Assembly (NCBI GenBank): GCA_025531455.1
Contig: JAMYHL010000053.1
Location: 282,613-346,612, forward strand
Direction of reading: 5' to 3'
Length of the DNA: 64,000 nucleotides
From: Apiotrichum sp. Y4204
Lineage: Eukaryota; Basidiomycota; Tremellomycetes; Trichosporonales; Trichosporonaceae
Below the pieces are notes generated by a model. The model had not been told where the DNA came from. It saw nothing but the letters and a program-made list of their open reading frames with translations, and did no database searches. Shown here piece by piece: positions 46,301 through 61,481 of the stretch; the stretch's first letter is position 1; each line of letters begins with the position of its first letter. The position numbers and the translations under genes are program-made.

Positions 46301-47319
46301 AGCATTCTCACCTGTCATTCCCAAAACCTCCTCTCGTCTCTGCCCGTGGTCCTTGGCTCTCCTGCTTTGCATGGTCCCTTTCCCTTTTGCCCCTGGTTCC
46401 AACCCCACCTTCTCCCCCTATCGATCCCAACGCCACCACGCGCACTGTGGCTTTTTCACCGCAGTTGCATGTCCCGCTGCTGCGCTTGACCTGCTGGTGT
46501 GCGTTTGGTGACTTTGTGACACACCCCTTGGGTCTTTGGGAGCTCTGGCTTTGGGTACTTTTGGGAGTGTGCACATTGTAGCTCCATAGTAGACAGAGTC
46601 GTACTCGTTTTGCACACACACAACCACACCAACCGCACGACTGCGCCTGTGCCTTTGCTTTGCACAACGCTCTAGACTCGTCCAGCAAAGGAGAAAGGAC
46701 AAAGACATTGTCCATCCTCTTTGTATCAGTCAGTATCGTCTCCAGGAACTGAGGTCGCTAGGGATCGTCGCGGCCGTTGATACTCCACTCGTTCTATCAT
46801 CGCTCTTATCGTTTCCATCTCGCATCTCGCGATCTCGCATCCCACATCACGTCCGCTCGTCGCTGGGACACTTGCCCGTCTTTCATCCTCCATCGCACAC
46901 TCGGCGCATCGCTCTTTTCACCAGTTCTCTTTTCTTGTCGGCTTCACTGCTTCACTGCGCCCGATCCTCGGCGCACATTCGACCAGCCCCGTGAGCAAAG
47001 CCAAGCCTTGGCCTGCGTCCTTGAGCATCGCCGCGTTGCCTTTTGCGACAGGACACAGCTCACACTGAGGACTATATCTGTCGGAAGTTGTCCATTGCCC
47101 AGTTGTGTCGTTGTTCATCCCTCCTTCGTGACCCACAGAAGCCTCTTCCTTGTCACCTTCATCCACACGGACAAAAAGCGACCCAACGAGTCGCTATCTC
47201 GCCCTCATACTTTTCTGCCTACTCGCTACCCCTCTCTTTTAACATCTCACATCCCCAAGGATACCCGACTTTGGAACCTCTCTCACATCCAGCCGTCCGG
47301 CTTCGCACTTCGTTCGACA
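40370..47319. other. Gene-poor region of about 7 kb
   Basis: No open frame longer than about 150 codons shows recognisable motifs, and no splice-joined gene was evident on either strand. A (CT)n microsatellite lies at 41741-41759. 46100-47319 is pyrimidine-rich and probably contains the promoter and long leader of the gene starting at 47320. The rest may be decayed transposons or noncoding RNA. Confidence 0.45.
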
Positions 47320-49462
47320 ATGCATTTTACTCCGAAACGGCGGCAGCAACAGAAGGCTGCGGCGAAGAACCGCTCCGCAGCAGACTCGCAATCTCCCGTG
47401 ACGGTTGACCCGGCCGCCCCTGTGCCTCCACCACGCAACCCCGCCCGCAACGTCCAAACCCCTCTCGTATCCGTTCCCGAAGCTCCCACAAACCACTCTG
47501 CAACGCTTGTCCGCCCGCCACCATCGGCATTCCGCAACTTCGCTCCCGATAACTATGGGAGCAAGGGGAAAGAACGGCTGCAGGAGCCCGGCCACTCGGC
47601 TGCATCTCACAACGGCTGGTCACAATGGGTTGTGGACCCGCTCGAGTCGCGTCGCGGTGCGGATATCTGGTCCCAGGGAGATCGTGTGATACTGGTGCTC
47701 GGAAGTACGTATGGCGTTCTCATCAGATGCTGACACCCATCCAGCGCCCACAGTGGAATCCCTCGCGCCGCTATTGTACTCATCAGTGTTTATTGATACT
47801 CTGCTTCTTGTTGGCAGCATTCAGCCAATTCCCGAAATGGAGGCTCTTACCTCGCCATCGCACCTCATGAGCTTGGGTGAGGACCGCACAATCTACCCGA
47901 CCGTGCAACCGTTTCAACCCGCACCGGAGGTCCTGAAAGGCTCAGCCCATCCCCTCCATGTCCTTCTCAAGCAGGCCAGTGCGATTGCGGATGCCCATCG
48001 CCAGCGAAACAACCCCGACACTGCCACGCCATCGCGCCCGACGTCATGGGGATCGCGATCGCGCCGCGGATCAGGCACCTCGGCTTCTGGAACTATGACA
48101 CCCCCTGGTACACCTCCGCAGCAGTCCTTCCGAAGCCGATTTGGCTCGTTCGGCCGCCGGTCTGCGACCTCTTCGCCAGCAGAGTCTCCCACGGGATCTG
48201 TCGTTGATCTGTCCCGTCTGGCGGCGCCTTCTCAGAAACAGAGGACGCCGTCGATTATGAGTGCGCCTGCGCCCGAGCGTCCGGGTCGGCTCAGCCGGAT
48301 CTCATCCTTGCTGTCACTTGATCCTCTTCGCCCGTGCGAGGGTGCGCCGTTTGACGCAGTCATCAACTTTATCCCACCTGCTTCGGCTTGTGGCGATCCT
48401 CAGCGCGTCCTGCAGGACATGCTTCACCACACTACCGTTGTGACTACAGCTGTCCTCCCGATGATGATGACGCAGAGTTCAGCCAACAGCGTTGCCGCGT
48501 CGACCTCGCTTGGCGACCTTGCTCCCTTGACTGTCCTTCACATTGTTCCGTCTGACGCGCCTCTCATGCTGGCGCCAGTGATCGAACGTTTCCTGATCCC
48601 CCTGCTTCCACAGCTTGGCCAGCGCACCAGACGCGAGCTCTTCGGCTGCATCACCGGGCCTCAGCCGTGGCTAGCCAGCTCTACTGACTCGACTGGCGAC
48701 GGCTTGAGCGGTGCCGAGACCATACTGTTTGGTGGTCTTCGCAGCCCTCAAAAGGATGGACTTAGGACTCAGGCGCTTCTGTCCCGCTGGGATCAATGTG
48801 TCACTTCTCACGGCACTCTGGTCGAGTCCATCCACCGTGGAGGTGACTCACCCCCCTCATTCTCGCGACGTGCTTCGTCCCAAGCCCTCTCCGACATCCG
48901 AAGCGCGCAGGCATCCGGCCAACCTTTGAGCTTGGTGTCTTCACCTCCGTCTCCCACTGCATCGACAAAGGCGTCTCCTCCACGAATGGATAGGCCTCTT
49001 CCCCACACAAGGAGCATGCCAATGATAAATACGAAGGTGGCCGTCCAGCGGCCTTCCTCGTCTCCGAAAACCTCTCCGACGGCAGCGGATCCTCCTTCCA
49101 GCTTTGTGAACCGCGGCTACACCTCGCGTTTCGATCCTCGTATGCGCGAGGGACTGTCCGAACTTCAGTCTCCTGCTACCATTGGTCAACCTCATATGAG
49201 TGCGACTTCGCCCAAGTCGCCTTCGGGTCTGCGTAACTCGCTTCAGGCCTCTGTTCAACCATCTCCCCCGACGCCCGAACTCGACCCAAGCTCCAGCTCA
49301 TGCTCGTCTAGTTCAGTCATGGACCCTCCTCCCGACGAGCGCAGCGTCAATTCGGGCTCCCGCCGGGCCATTCCGTCGGTACCGAATGGCAAAGCCCCCG
49401 TTGTGAGCAAGCCTTCAAAATTCGGCAGCCTATTTAGGCGCAGCCGTACTGTCAAAGCGTGA
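47320..49462 (+). CDS. Ser-rich protein of unknown function
   Basis: Exons 47320-47704 and 47745-49462 (GTACGT donor, CTGAC branch, CCAG acceptor) give 700 aa. The start MHFTPKRRQQQK was chosen because it follows a C/T-rich leader, although the frame is open further upstream. The first third has an ordered-looking segment, WSQWVVDPLESRRGADIW and QGDRVILVLGSTPTVESL, then LLYSSVFIDTLLLVGSIQPI. A second lies at FDAVINFIPPA to VLHIVPSDAPLMLAPVIERF, LIPLLPQLGQRTRRELFG. The remainder is Ser/Pro-rich linker ending FGSLFRRSRTVKA. No catalytic motif or membrane segment. The alternation of short ordered blocks with disordered SP-rich linkers suggests a regulatory or trafficking scaffold. Not recognised. 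Confidence 0.72.
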
Positions 49463-53508
<4,046 letters not shown>

Positions 53509-53822
53509 GCGGGAGAATCGCTTTGTCTGGAAACTGCAGTAGTGTAACCTTTTCAAGGAAGTGGAAGTCGAAAACCATGGTCGTGGTCCGGAAGGTGAGA
53601 TGAAAATGAGATAGAATGATGCAAGAAGTAGAAAATTAAGACAGCGAGCCGTGGCGACCATGAAAGGAAGCCACGAAGTAGTGAATTTCACGCCTTGTCG
53701 ACTAATCTGAGGTGTCTTGAGATTGAAGCGGAAGTTCAGACCTGACAAAAGGCCACTCTTTGAATTCTTGGACGGGACCCCCCAGATGCATTGGATAAAG
53801 ATCAGAAATGAAAGTGGTCTCT

Positions 53823-54083
53823 AGTGCGCGTGCGGGCTCCGAGTGCCTCGTTGAGTATGGGCCCCGAGTGCGGGTCATGAAGTGCGGCGCTCGTCGAGTG
53901 GGGACCATGAGTGGGAGCCGCGAGTGCTGGCCCCGAGTGCTGGTTTTGAGTGCTGGCCTGGAGGGGGGGGCCTCGAGTGGGGGCTCGTCAAGTGTGCGCA
54001 CGTTGAGTGCGGTCCCCGAGTGCCGGCCTTGAGTCATCGAGTGCGGGCCATGAAGTGCGGCGCTCGTGGAGTGCGGGCCCCCT
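53823..54083. repeat. Degenerate minisatellite, 13-nt unit GAGTGCGGGCCCC
   Basis: About 16 imperfect copies of a 13-nt unit over 261 nt, located between the convergent THI4 and EXO5 genes. A 36-nt higher-order block (GAGTGCGGGYCATGAAGTGC...) at 53865-53900 recurs at 54038-54073 with two mismatches. The unit is not a multiple of three and no coding frame is implied. Confidence 0.8.
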
Positions 54084-54546
54084 AGTTCTAGCTCGGACCG
54101 TGCTATGAGAAGCCGGTCGGCTAGGCCCCCCTCGTTGTGTTATCAGCGATATGATGTTGACCAACGGCTCAGCCAAACCCCTAAGTCGTTTCCACAGTCA
54201 GCTTGCGTTGTCAGAATGTCCAGGTTGTAACCATTTGGGTAACCATCTTGGACCGCGGCGACAGCGAGAACAGTGAGTTTTGGGTTGTACATTCCTATTC
54301 TGACGTTCTTGTAATAATTATCCATCCCGTATATTGCCGCCCAGACTCGATAAGCAATAACGGTTACCAGTCAGCAACGTCAGGCTGGAATGTCAGTGTC
54401 GCAACCTTACGCTGTCGTGCGGTTGCGACACTGACTGATATGGATACAGTGCATAGACATGAGGACATGAGGCCCTGAAGACATGACGCGACGATAAGAT
54501 ATGCCAAGACGCAGACACACGGGATACGAGCCCACTGCTACAGTAT

Positions 54547-57086
54547 CTACACCCCGCCCTCCCTCCGGGCGCGAAAACGCTGCCACGCTTCCTCGGCCTT
54601 GGCCTTTCTGCGAAGTCAGCACATCTGTCCTCTCCAGCCGCACTTACCGCCACTCGCACCCATCCTCGAACTCGCACCATCCGCACCGGCGGGCGTGCGT
54701 CAGGCCAACGCCTTGCGGATCGCGCTCGCCGCGCCAGTATCCCAAAACGTGGGCGAGGTGCGCGGCGAGGAGGGCACGGTCGTGGGTAAACTTGTGCGTG
54801 CCGATGATGGATCCCGCCTGGTTGGAGTTTCTGGACGCCTTGGTGGGTTTCCTCTGGGACGGCTTCGCCTCCTGTGACGACACGGGTACCTCCACTGGCA
54901 CAGGTTCTGGCGCGGAGGCCTGCTGCAGCTCAACGGCCAACGCGATCTGGTCCTCTTCACGCTCGCGCTCGCTGTCCGTGTCGTAGGATGGTGACGCTGG
55001 GCGCCGCTGGCCGGCGATGGGAAGGGATTGGGATTCCGAACATGCTATGGAAGCGAAGAGCTCCGATGATGTTGGCTGCGACTGGTGTGAAGCTTGTGGT
55101 TGGGCAAAAAATGGAGAGCTCGGTGATGAGACCTCAGGGTGGGAGCCCACGGCGATCGAAGTTCCCGACAATGGGGTTGAAGCGATCGACGACTCTCCAG
55201 CAAGGAAGGGCAGAGAGCTCGCGATGCCAAGATCCTGTCGCGCTGTATCTGTGTGGCTTGCCGGCTCCTCCAGCTGAATCTCGTGAGACACCTCAAGCGG
55301 GGAGGCTGGTGCGGGATCCTTTGGCTCGTTTTGCAGAGACAAGAGCTCAATCTCGTCAATCTGGACGTCAGACGCAGGCGGAGCCTTGCGATCTGCTTGA
55401 GAGCCATTAGTATCCTGGCTAGAGGGGGGAAATGTCTCCTCTTTAGATCCAAGACACACAATCTCTGGAGACGGGCCCTCCCCATTCGCCGTAGAAATGG
55501 CAGCTTGAATGTCGCCAGTTGCTGGCTCGGCACCAGCAGTGTCCCGGAGACTGCGCTCCAGGGCCCGCTGCAGTTCCGGATCAGACTCTAGCGGGCCAAG
55601 GCTTCTCTGGATTGCGAGCTGGAGCTGCGCTTCCTCATCCAATGCCACGATCCCATCTCGTTGGCGAGGGGGCGCTGGCGCATCCTCCACAAGAATTACG
55701 CTCTCCTCTGTATCGTTTGTGCGCCGCCGACGAAGACGCTTCGAGCTTCTATTTCCCTTCGACCGTGCCGATCGTGACTTGGAACGCGATCCCGTCGCAC
55801 GACGATACACCAGTGCGAGCATGTCATCTGTCTTTCCTGCGGGACCGAGACCGAGCTCCTGAGCGTAAGCGTGCCACGTCGCTTCCAGGTCCGTGAGCGT
55901 GCGCGCTGTGGCGGCGCCAAATCGCAAGCGGTTTGAAGTGACAAGGACGCGAGCCTGGGATAGAAACGTGGGTGAAAACTCCGCTTTGGGATCAAGGTTA
56001 AGCGTGGAGAAAACTTTGGGGAGAAGGTCGCGCTGGCTGCTGGGAAGTAAGGTAAACTCGGGAGATTCCTCCGCAGTGGGACCATTGCCTTGTTGCTGGA
56101 GCAGTGTGTCCACGAGCTCCTTGTACAACATGACCTGCAGCCGCCCGCTGGTAGTATCCTCCTCTCTGGGCAAAACTCCACTGGCACGAGTCTTCGAGTC
56201 GCTCACGCGAAGGATGTGCGTGCGGGGTTGAGGCTTGGGGCTAGAATGGAAGAACGTGTGCAACGAACTCTGGCGCAACCCTTCTGCCGCTTCCTTACCC
56301 TTCGACGGCGTAGGTGGTAGCGGTTGGCGCACGATCTCATCCTGGCGTTAGCTTTCTGTGTCATGGATTGTTTTATGTAGTACACCCACGATGATCCCAA
56401 ATACTAGCACATCGCCCACAAACCCGACGACCGGCAGCTCACGGCACTTCCCACCCTGAAGCAGTGCCTCAAGCGACGATATCATCGTGAGCAGCCTGAT
56501 ATCAATTCTATTCCCGGGTTTGACCTGCAAGTGTACCCACCGCAAGCCCCACGCGTCCTCGGGCGTCGTGGTGTCGACGACAATCTTCTCAGGGAAGATC
56601 TCCTTCTCGAGCTTGAGGTGAATTTTCTGCCGTCAGACACCAGACACACAAGGGCACGCACCTCGCCGCGCTTGAGCACACGCTCCTTGTCTTCCACCTT
56701 TACTTTGTCCACCTTGATCTCAACGCCCTTTGCGCTCTTTATCACCTCGGGCCGCTTCTCGGGTGGGAGAAATGGCAGCGTCCGTAACCGGCTGCGATCA
56801 GCTTGTTCTCCAGACGCACGCACTAGTCATACTGCACCTCGCACCACACGGTCGCGACAAGATCCGATACGCTGAGGTACCCGCGCTTGCGGAACTGCGC
56901 GAACGGTGAGCGCGGCCCCGCTTCGACCTCCATGTCCTCAATGTCTGGCAGGGCCGCGTTCTTGGCTTCTGGTCCGCCCGCCCCGCTGGGTCCCGCCAGT
57001 ACGATTCTCTCGGCGCGTTGCAACGTCTCCTCAAGGTCAACATCGTACTCAATCTCGGTGCCGTAGTCATCGTCGTCGAGCGGCAT
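54547..57086 (-). CDS. EXO5: Exonuclease V (EXO5/DEM1), Fe-S single-strand exonuclease
   Basis: Five exons (56824-57086, 56662-56791, 56390-56626, 54648-56341, 54547-54607) join in frame to 794 aa. The N-terminal signature GYLSVSDLVATVWCEVQYDY is followed by RLRTLPFLPPEKR, EIKVDKVKVEDKERVLKRGE, KIHLKLEKEIFPEKI and ELPVVGFVGDVLVFGIIDEI, the RecB-type nuclease core. Four cysteines expected to hold a 4Fe-4S cluster are present: Cys82, then Cys763, Cys766 and Cys772 in RRCGWCEFEDGCEWR. The protein is longer than usual because of a Ser/Glu/Pro-rich insertion between the nuclease halves (about residues 330-690). EXO5 degrades single-stranded DNA in nuclear or mitochondrial genome maintenance. The THI4 gene is convergent. 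Confidence 0.93.
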
Positions 57087-57582
57087 CGGGCATGATTGGG
57101 AGTGGATGGAGAGTGTACTGAAGAGAGCGAAATGGAACTGAAGAGAGAAGTTTGTTGCCTGGACGTTGTTTTCGTGTGACGTAGCCGGAGTCTGGTCTAG
57201 TCAACCTTTGTGGGTGGCAAAATCAGCTACTGTCCCACGAGTGTGGCAGAGTGGCACCTCACCTCCACACCTCGTCACAACACCTAACCCAAGTTCAAAC
57301 TCACGACTCCGCTCTCCGATTCCTGCATGCAACACTTACGATACAGGATTATTAACAGCCCAGATGAACCGAAGTCTGCTCACTTCTATTATGACTGCAA
57401 CTTGGATGCATTTGTTCAAGCCCCAGGGGCGCCATTAACCCAACGACGCATCGTTTAACGGTGTGCAACGTCTACAATGATCTCCACCTCTATCGTCGGA
57501 TGGGATCGGTTCAACTGACAAATATCCTCCTCATCCCCTCTTCCTCCCTTCAAAAAGTCCTGAGCTCTCTCGAGCGTAGACA

Positions 57583-57680
57583 GGTCCCACTGGGAATCGA
57601 ACCCAGATTACAAGAACGCCGGCCTCCGTCGCGGCGGAGGACGTCAGAATCTTATGTACTAACCGTTATACGATGGAACC
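57583..57680 (-). tRNA. tRNA-Gln (CTG) with intron
   Basis: Read on the minus strand: acceptor GGTTCCA pairs with TGGGACC; D arm GTAT-AACGGTTA-GTAC; anticodon stem TAAGA/TCTTG around anticodon CTG; T arm CTGGG-TTCGATT-CCCAG. The intron (about 28 nt) follows position 37 and can fold into a hairpin, CCTCCG/CGGAGG, with a CCGCGA loop. The A-box region TCGTATAACGG is intact. It appears functional. Confidence 0.9.
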
Positions 57681-60600
57681 GACGAGCAGAGCGCCGAGGA
57701 CGGTGTACACGACAGGAAAGGGGACGGAGCAATGTGGGAGGTCAGTTCATGCGACTGTGGATCGGCCTTGAGATCTGGTACTGAATTGCGGGTGCCAGAT
57801 GAGAATCCCGAACCATTAAGTAGAAAAGAGTCATGTCATCGGGTACAGCATCCGCTGCGCTTTCCTGTACTCAAGAAGGCCCGCCAGAACACCTGGTGCG
57901 CTTGGACCCCCTCTCGGCGCCAAGTCATTGGGCTCTTGATGATCGCGGGCAAAAGGAGAGACAGCTTGCTTGTTATTACCCACTCTTCACGAAGTCTGTG
58001 CTCGCAGTCGTTGTCCTTGAACTGCATCGAGAAGTGCCGAGGGCGCAGTTCTGCTGGGAATCGTGCTCATGTTCTTGCTTGGCTTCCTGTCGTCTTACAC
58101 TAGTTTGGCAACGGCGACATCACAACGGGGGCATCGTCCAAGCCCCTGCTACCCGCTCGGGGCTCTTCTGCACGGGCATGTCTGAAGCTGGGCTGCGCAC
58201 AGTCCGCTCCGCCACGATTCCGGCACGATCGGTGCCTTGCGGTCGATGGTGAGTCAGCTCGAGAGAAACACCCGTCTTGCCATGAGGAGCTGTCGCAGTT
58301 TGGCTTCTGAATCAGCTGGGAAACGGTATTTGTGAATGAGACTGGAAATCGACAACGCGATTCGGAAACGGATGGTGTTCAGAAATAGCTGACCGCGTTA
58401 CGGCTCATGGCTTACATGGCTGAAATATCTTGTCGCCCGTTGGCCGTTGAATGGCTGACAGCCCAGCGCCCAGCGGGCGGTTTCGCCTTGCACTGGCAGT
58501 TTTTCTTCCGACCTGTTTCACCCCCTTGGCGCCTGATCGCGTCTGACGCGCCATGCACGCCGCAGAGCATGCCTTTCTCTCGATTGGGCTGGTTCCAGTA
58601 AGTGCCCAGCAAGGCCCAGCATGCCCGGTGAGCAGGCGAGTTCTTAGCACGTTTATCAACATGCTTCATGCTCCGGCCCATTGGTGACAGTCGCCACATT
58701 TTGCAAAGGACACATGCGCTCGCGCCCGCTTACGGAGCGAATGGCGCTACCACACAGTGGTGTATGATCATGTGGGGTGGGTGCAGCTGCGCAGTTGCCA
58801 GCAATTCCGTGGTACACGTTGCGCCGGTGCTCCTGTAACAAGGGCAATTGCAAGCACGAATGAACGGGCAAAAAGATGTTCGAAGCCCAGCGTGGTCAGC
58901 TGCACAGATTCTGGGAACTTTTGGACTCTCGATGCTGTCATGTCGCTCGTGATACCAACGGGAAGCAGCAAGATACGGTATGTATGTATGCTTGGCCTGC
59001 GGGGCCCGTATGACGAGAACAATGAACGCTACTTCGGGGCTGCGCATCGGCACTTGGCACTTGGCAGACGTCAATCTGCATCAAGAACCATGGATCAAGG
59101 TGCCAAGAGTGCAGTACATGTCCAGTTGTTCCTTGCAGATCTTCGCTCCCTGACCTGCTGGCATCCCGCGACATTGGTACTGCGCATCAACGTTTGACGT
59201 CGGTTTACGCATGTCATGAATGTAGCTGCGGTGAACGAGTGGGCTTCCAAATCCCTAAGTGCCCTCGTCTGCATCGAAACGAAGACACAATGTGTTCCAC
59301 GAAGCCGGTCCCAATGCAGCAAAGGACTGCTGTGCCCTCGTCACTTGTCGTCAACCGCTGCATCCACCATATTCATTTTCTAGATGGGAGAGGGTCGATG
59401 GGCGGGCCTGCCCAGACACCCTCACTGCGCAGATACGCAGATACCCCAGCGGTCCTTGCCCCAACGGTGGTCGCGTCGTCGCGACCCTGCGCCACAAACG
59501 CCACCCGGTCGACCTGCAACGCTGTCCTGGCCGTCAATCGCGCCATGAACACCGTGAATATTGCGCTCCCTGGGGACGGACACTGAGCGGTCCCGTGCAT
59601 TGGGCTGCGAGCCCTTGACGACCGTGCGGCGTGCAGTGTGCTTTGCTCCGGTGGGGCCATTCGGGGCCTGGAAGGCAGGGGAAACAAACACAAGGCCAGG
59701 CCGGAGGTTGGGAGATGGGGTGTGCCTGTTCTCGGCAGCGGTGGGATCCCCGATCTCCATCTGCACTGCACCGGAATCCCGAAGCGTGCTGGAACGGCGT
59801 ACGGTGTGCCTTCATCTCGCAACATTATAAGACCTCCGTCGCCGTCTCCCCGTCTCCGCTCGCTTCGTAGGTTTGTTGTCCCGTCATACGCGGGCCGCGC
59901 GCTCTCCGGGGAGAGCGCTGTGTCTGTGTCCGCCTCAAGGCCCAGACGGCAGACTCGATACTTCGGGACATGCGATGATACATGCGACGGCCTCTGCCGG
60001 CGCCACGACACGACTGCGCAGTGTTCGAGTCCCTTTCCGTCTCTGTACGCGCCACAAGCAGCAACCATTGGATCACTGGATCACTGGAGCCGTCGAGCTG
60101 TCGCCCACCGCCCACGCGCCCACTGACCGTCTGCCTACCTGAGCATGCCTGACTCGCATGTCGCCACGTCTTGATGCCATGTTTCCAAACAAATCCCGAG
60201 CAAGCCCAAGCAATCCGACAATCTAAAACCAACACCGTGCACGGAATGGCGTCTGGCATCGGTCTTGGTCTCGGGCTTAGGCTGGCGCTGTCCCCTCGGC
60301 GTCCGCCCCATTGTCTCGTTGCCACTGCTTTTGCTGTGGAGCCCATGTCCGGCCGCCGGAATCCGACGCAGGGCTGCGCGGAGCCCAGACGACACAGGTC
60401 AGGGAACCTCACAGGTAACGTCAGTATATGCGTAAGCTGCCCAGTATACGACCTGCATGACCTGCTTGTCATAAGCATGTTGAATGCCAAGCAAGGCAAT
60501 ACAGAGCAAGGCAGCCCAAAGGGTGCAAGGATGCAAGGCAGGAAAGGTCTCGTTCGGAGCCTCGCAACTCTTCTCGGATTCCAGGTATTCGTAACTGCGA

Positions 60601-61481
60601 CTGCACAGCTGCTGTAAGCGCTGTCATCATGGCGTGTACGAGCAGAGAGCCAAACCCTCCAAAGAATGGCGCCGCCTCTGCGCCACATCCGAGGTTGGGT
60701 GCCTTGGGAATTGGTCGTGGAACCCGACATCTCTCCATCTCTATCAATGTCGCCGCCAGTGCTTTGTTCTCTCCTCCCTGTCTCCGTTGCAGCCTGTTGC
60801 CCGCAGCGCAGCATGTCCGCAGCCGACCGTACGCCGACGAGATCGGAACCCTTCTCCCTGCCGGCCGCCCAGCGCCTGAGGCAGCCTGGATCCCGGGCCC
60901 CACCGCGACTACCCATCGCCCATCGGACAGTTTCTTGGCGCACTGGCTTGTTCTCCCTCTGCCTCTTTGAGCTGACCTCAGCGTCTGATCAGCCCCTATC
61001 AGGGCTATGATAGAGACATGGGGGACATGGAGTTACACATTCCGAGGCAGGCAGGATCTTGCGCGCGTGAGCTCGACTCTCGTGGCCACTCGATCTCGAC
61101 CTGGGTTGGAGAGCACGAGACTCATCTGTCGGAGGTTCTTCTGTTGTTGCTGTCACTCATCTTCACATACCTCACCTTGCCTTGCCTTACTATCTTCTTT
61201 CCAGCAGCTTAAGACGCTGGACCCCCACACTCATTACCACTTTTGCCATCTTCGCCCGTTCGTCACTGTTCCTTTCCCGCCCAACTTCGACGTTTCGACT
61301 GCTCTCGCTGACCTGTCCTCATTAACCTCAAGAGCTAGAACTAGACCTGTACCCAGCGCGCCGGGGAATACCTTATCGGAGTACTCAGCCTCGTTTCAAG
61401 CGGTCGTATCGCTTCCCTCCCCATCAGCGCGACAGGCAGCCCCACCCTCCTTCATCCGGCCCATCCCCGCCTTTCGCCACC
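57681..61481. other. Gene-poor region of about 3.8 kb
   Basis: No recognisable gene. The longest open frame (59825-60943, minus, 372 codons) has no family motif, is Arg/Cys-rich and overlaps long frames on the other strand, as GC-rich noncoding DNA does. 61000-61481 is C/T-rich and probably the leader of the GH79 gene. Confidence 0.45.

Noticed and set aside
59131..60126. Several overlapping 100-230-codon frames on both strands
   Set aside because: Multiple long frames in all phases are expected at this GC content; none shows a domain or consistent splice sites.
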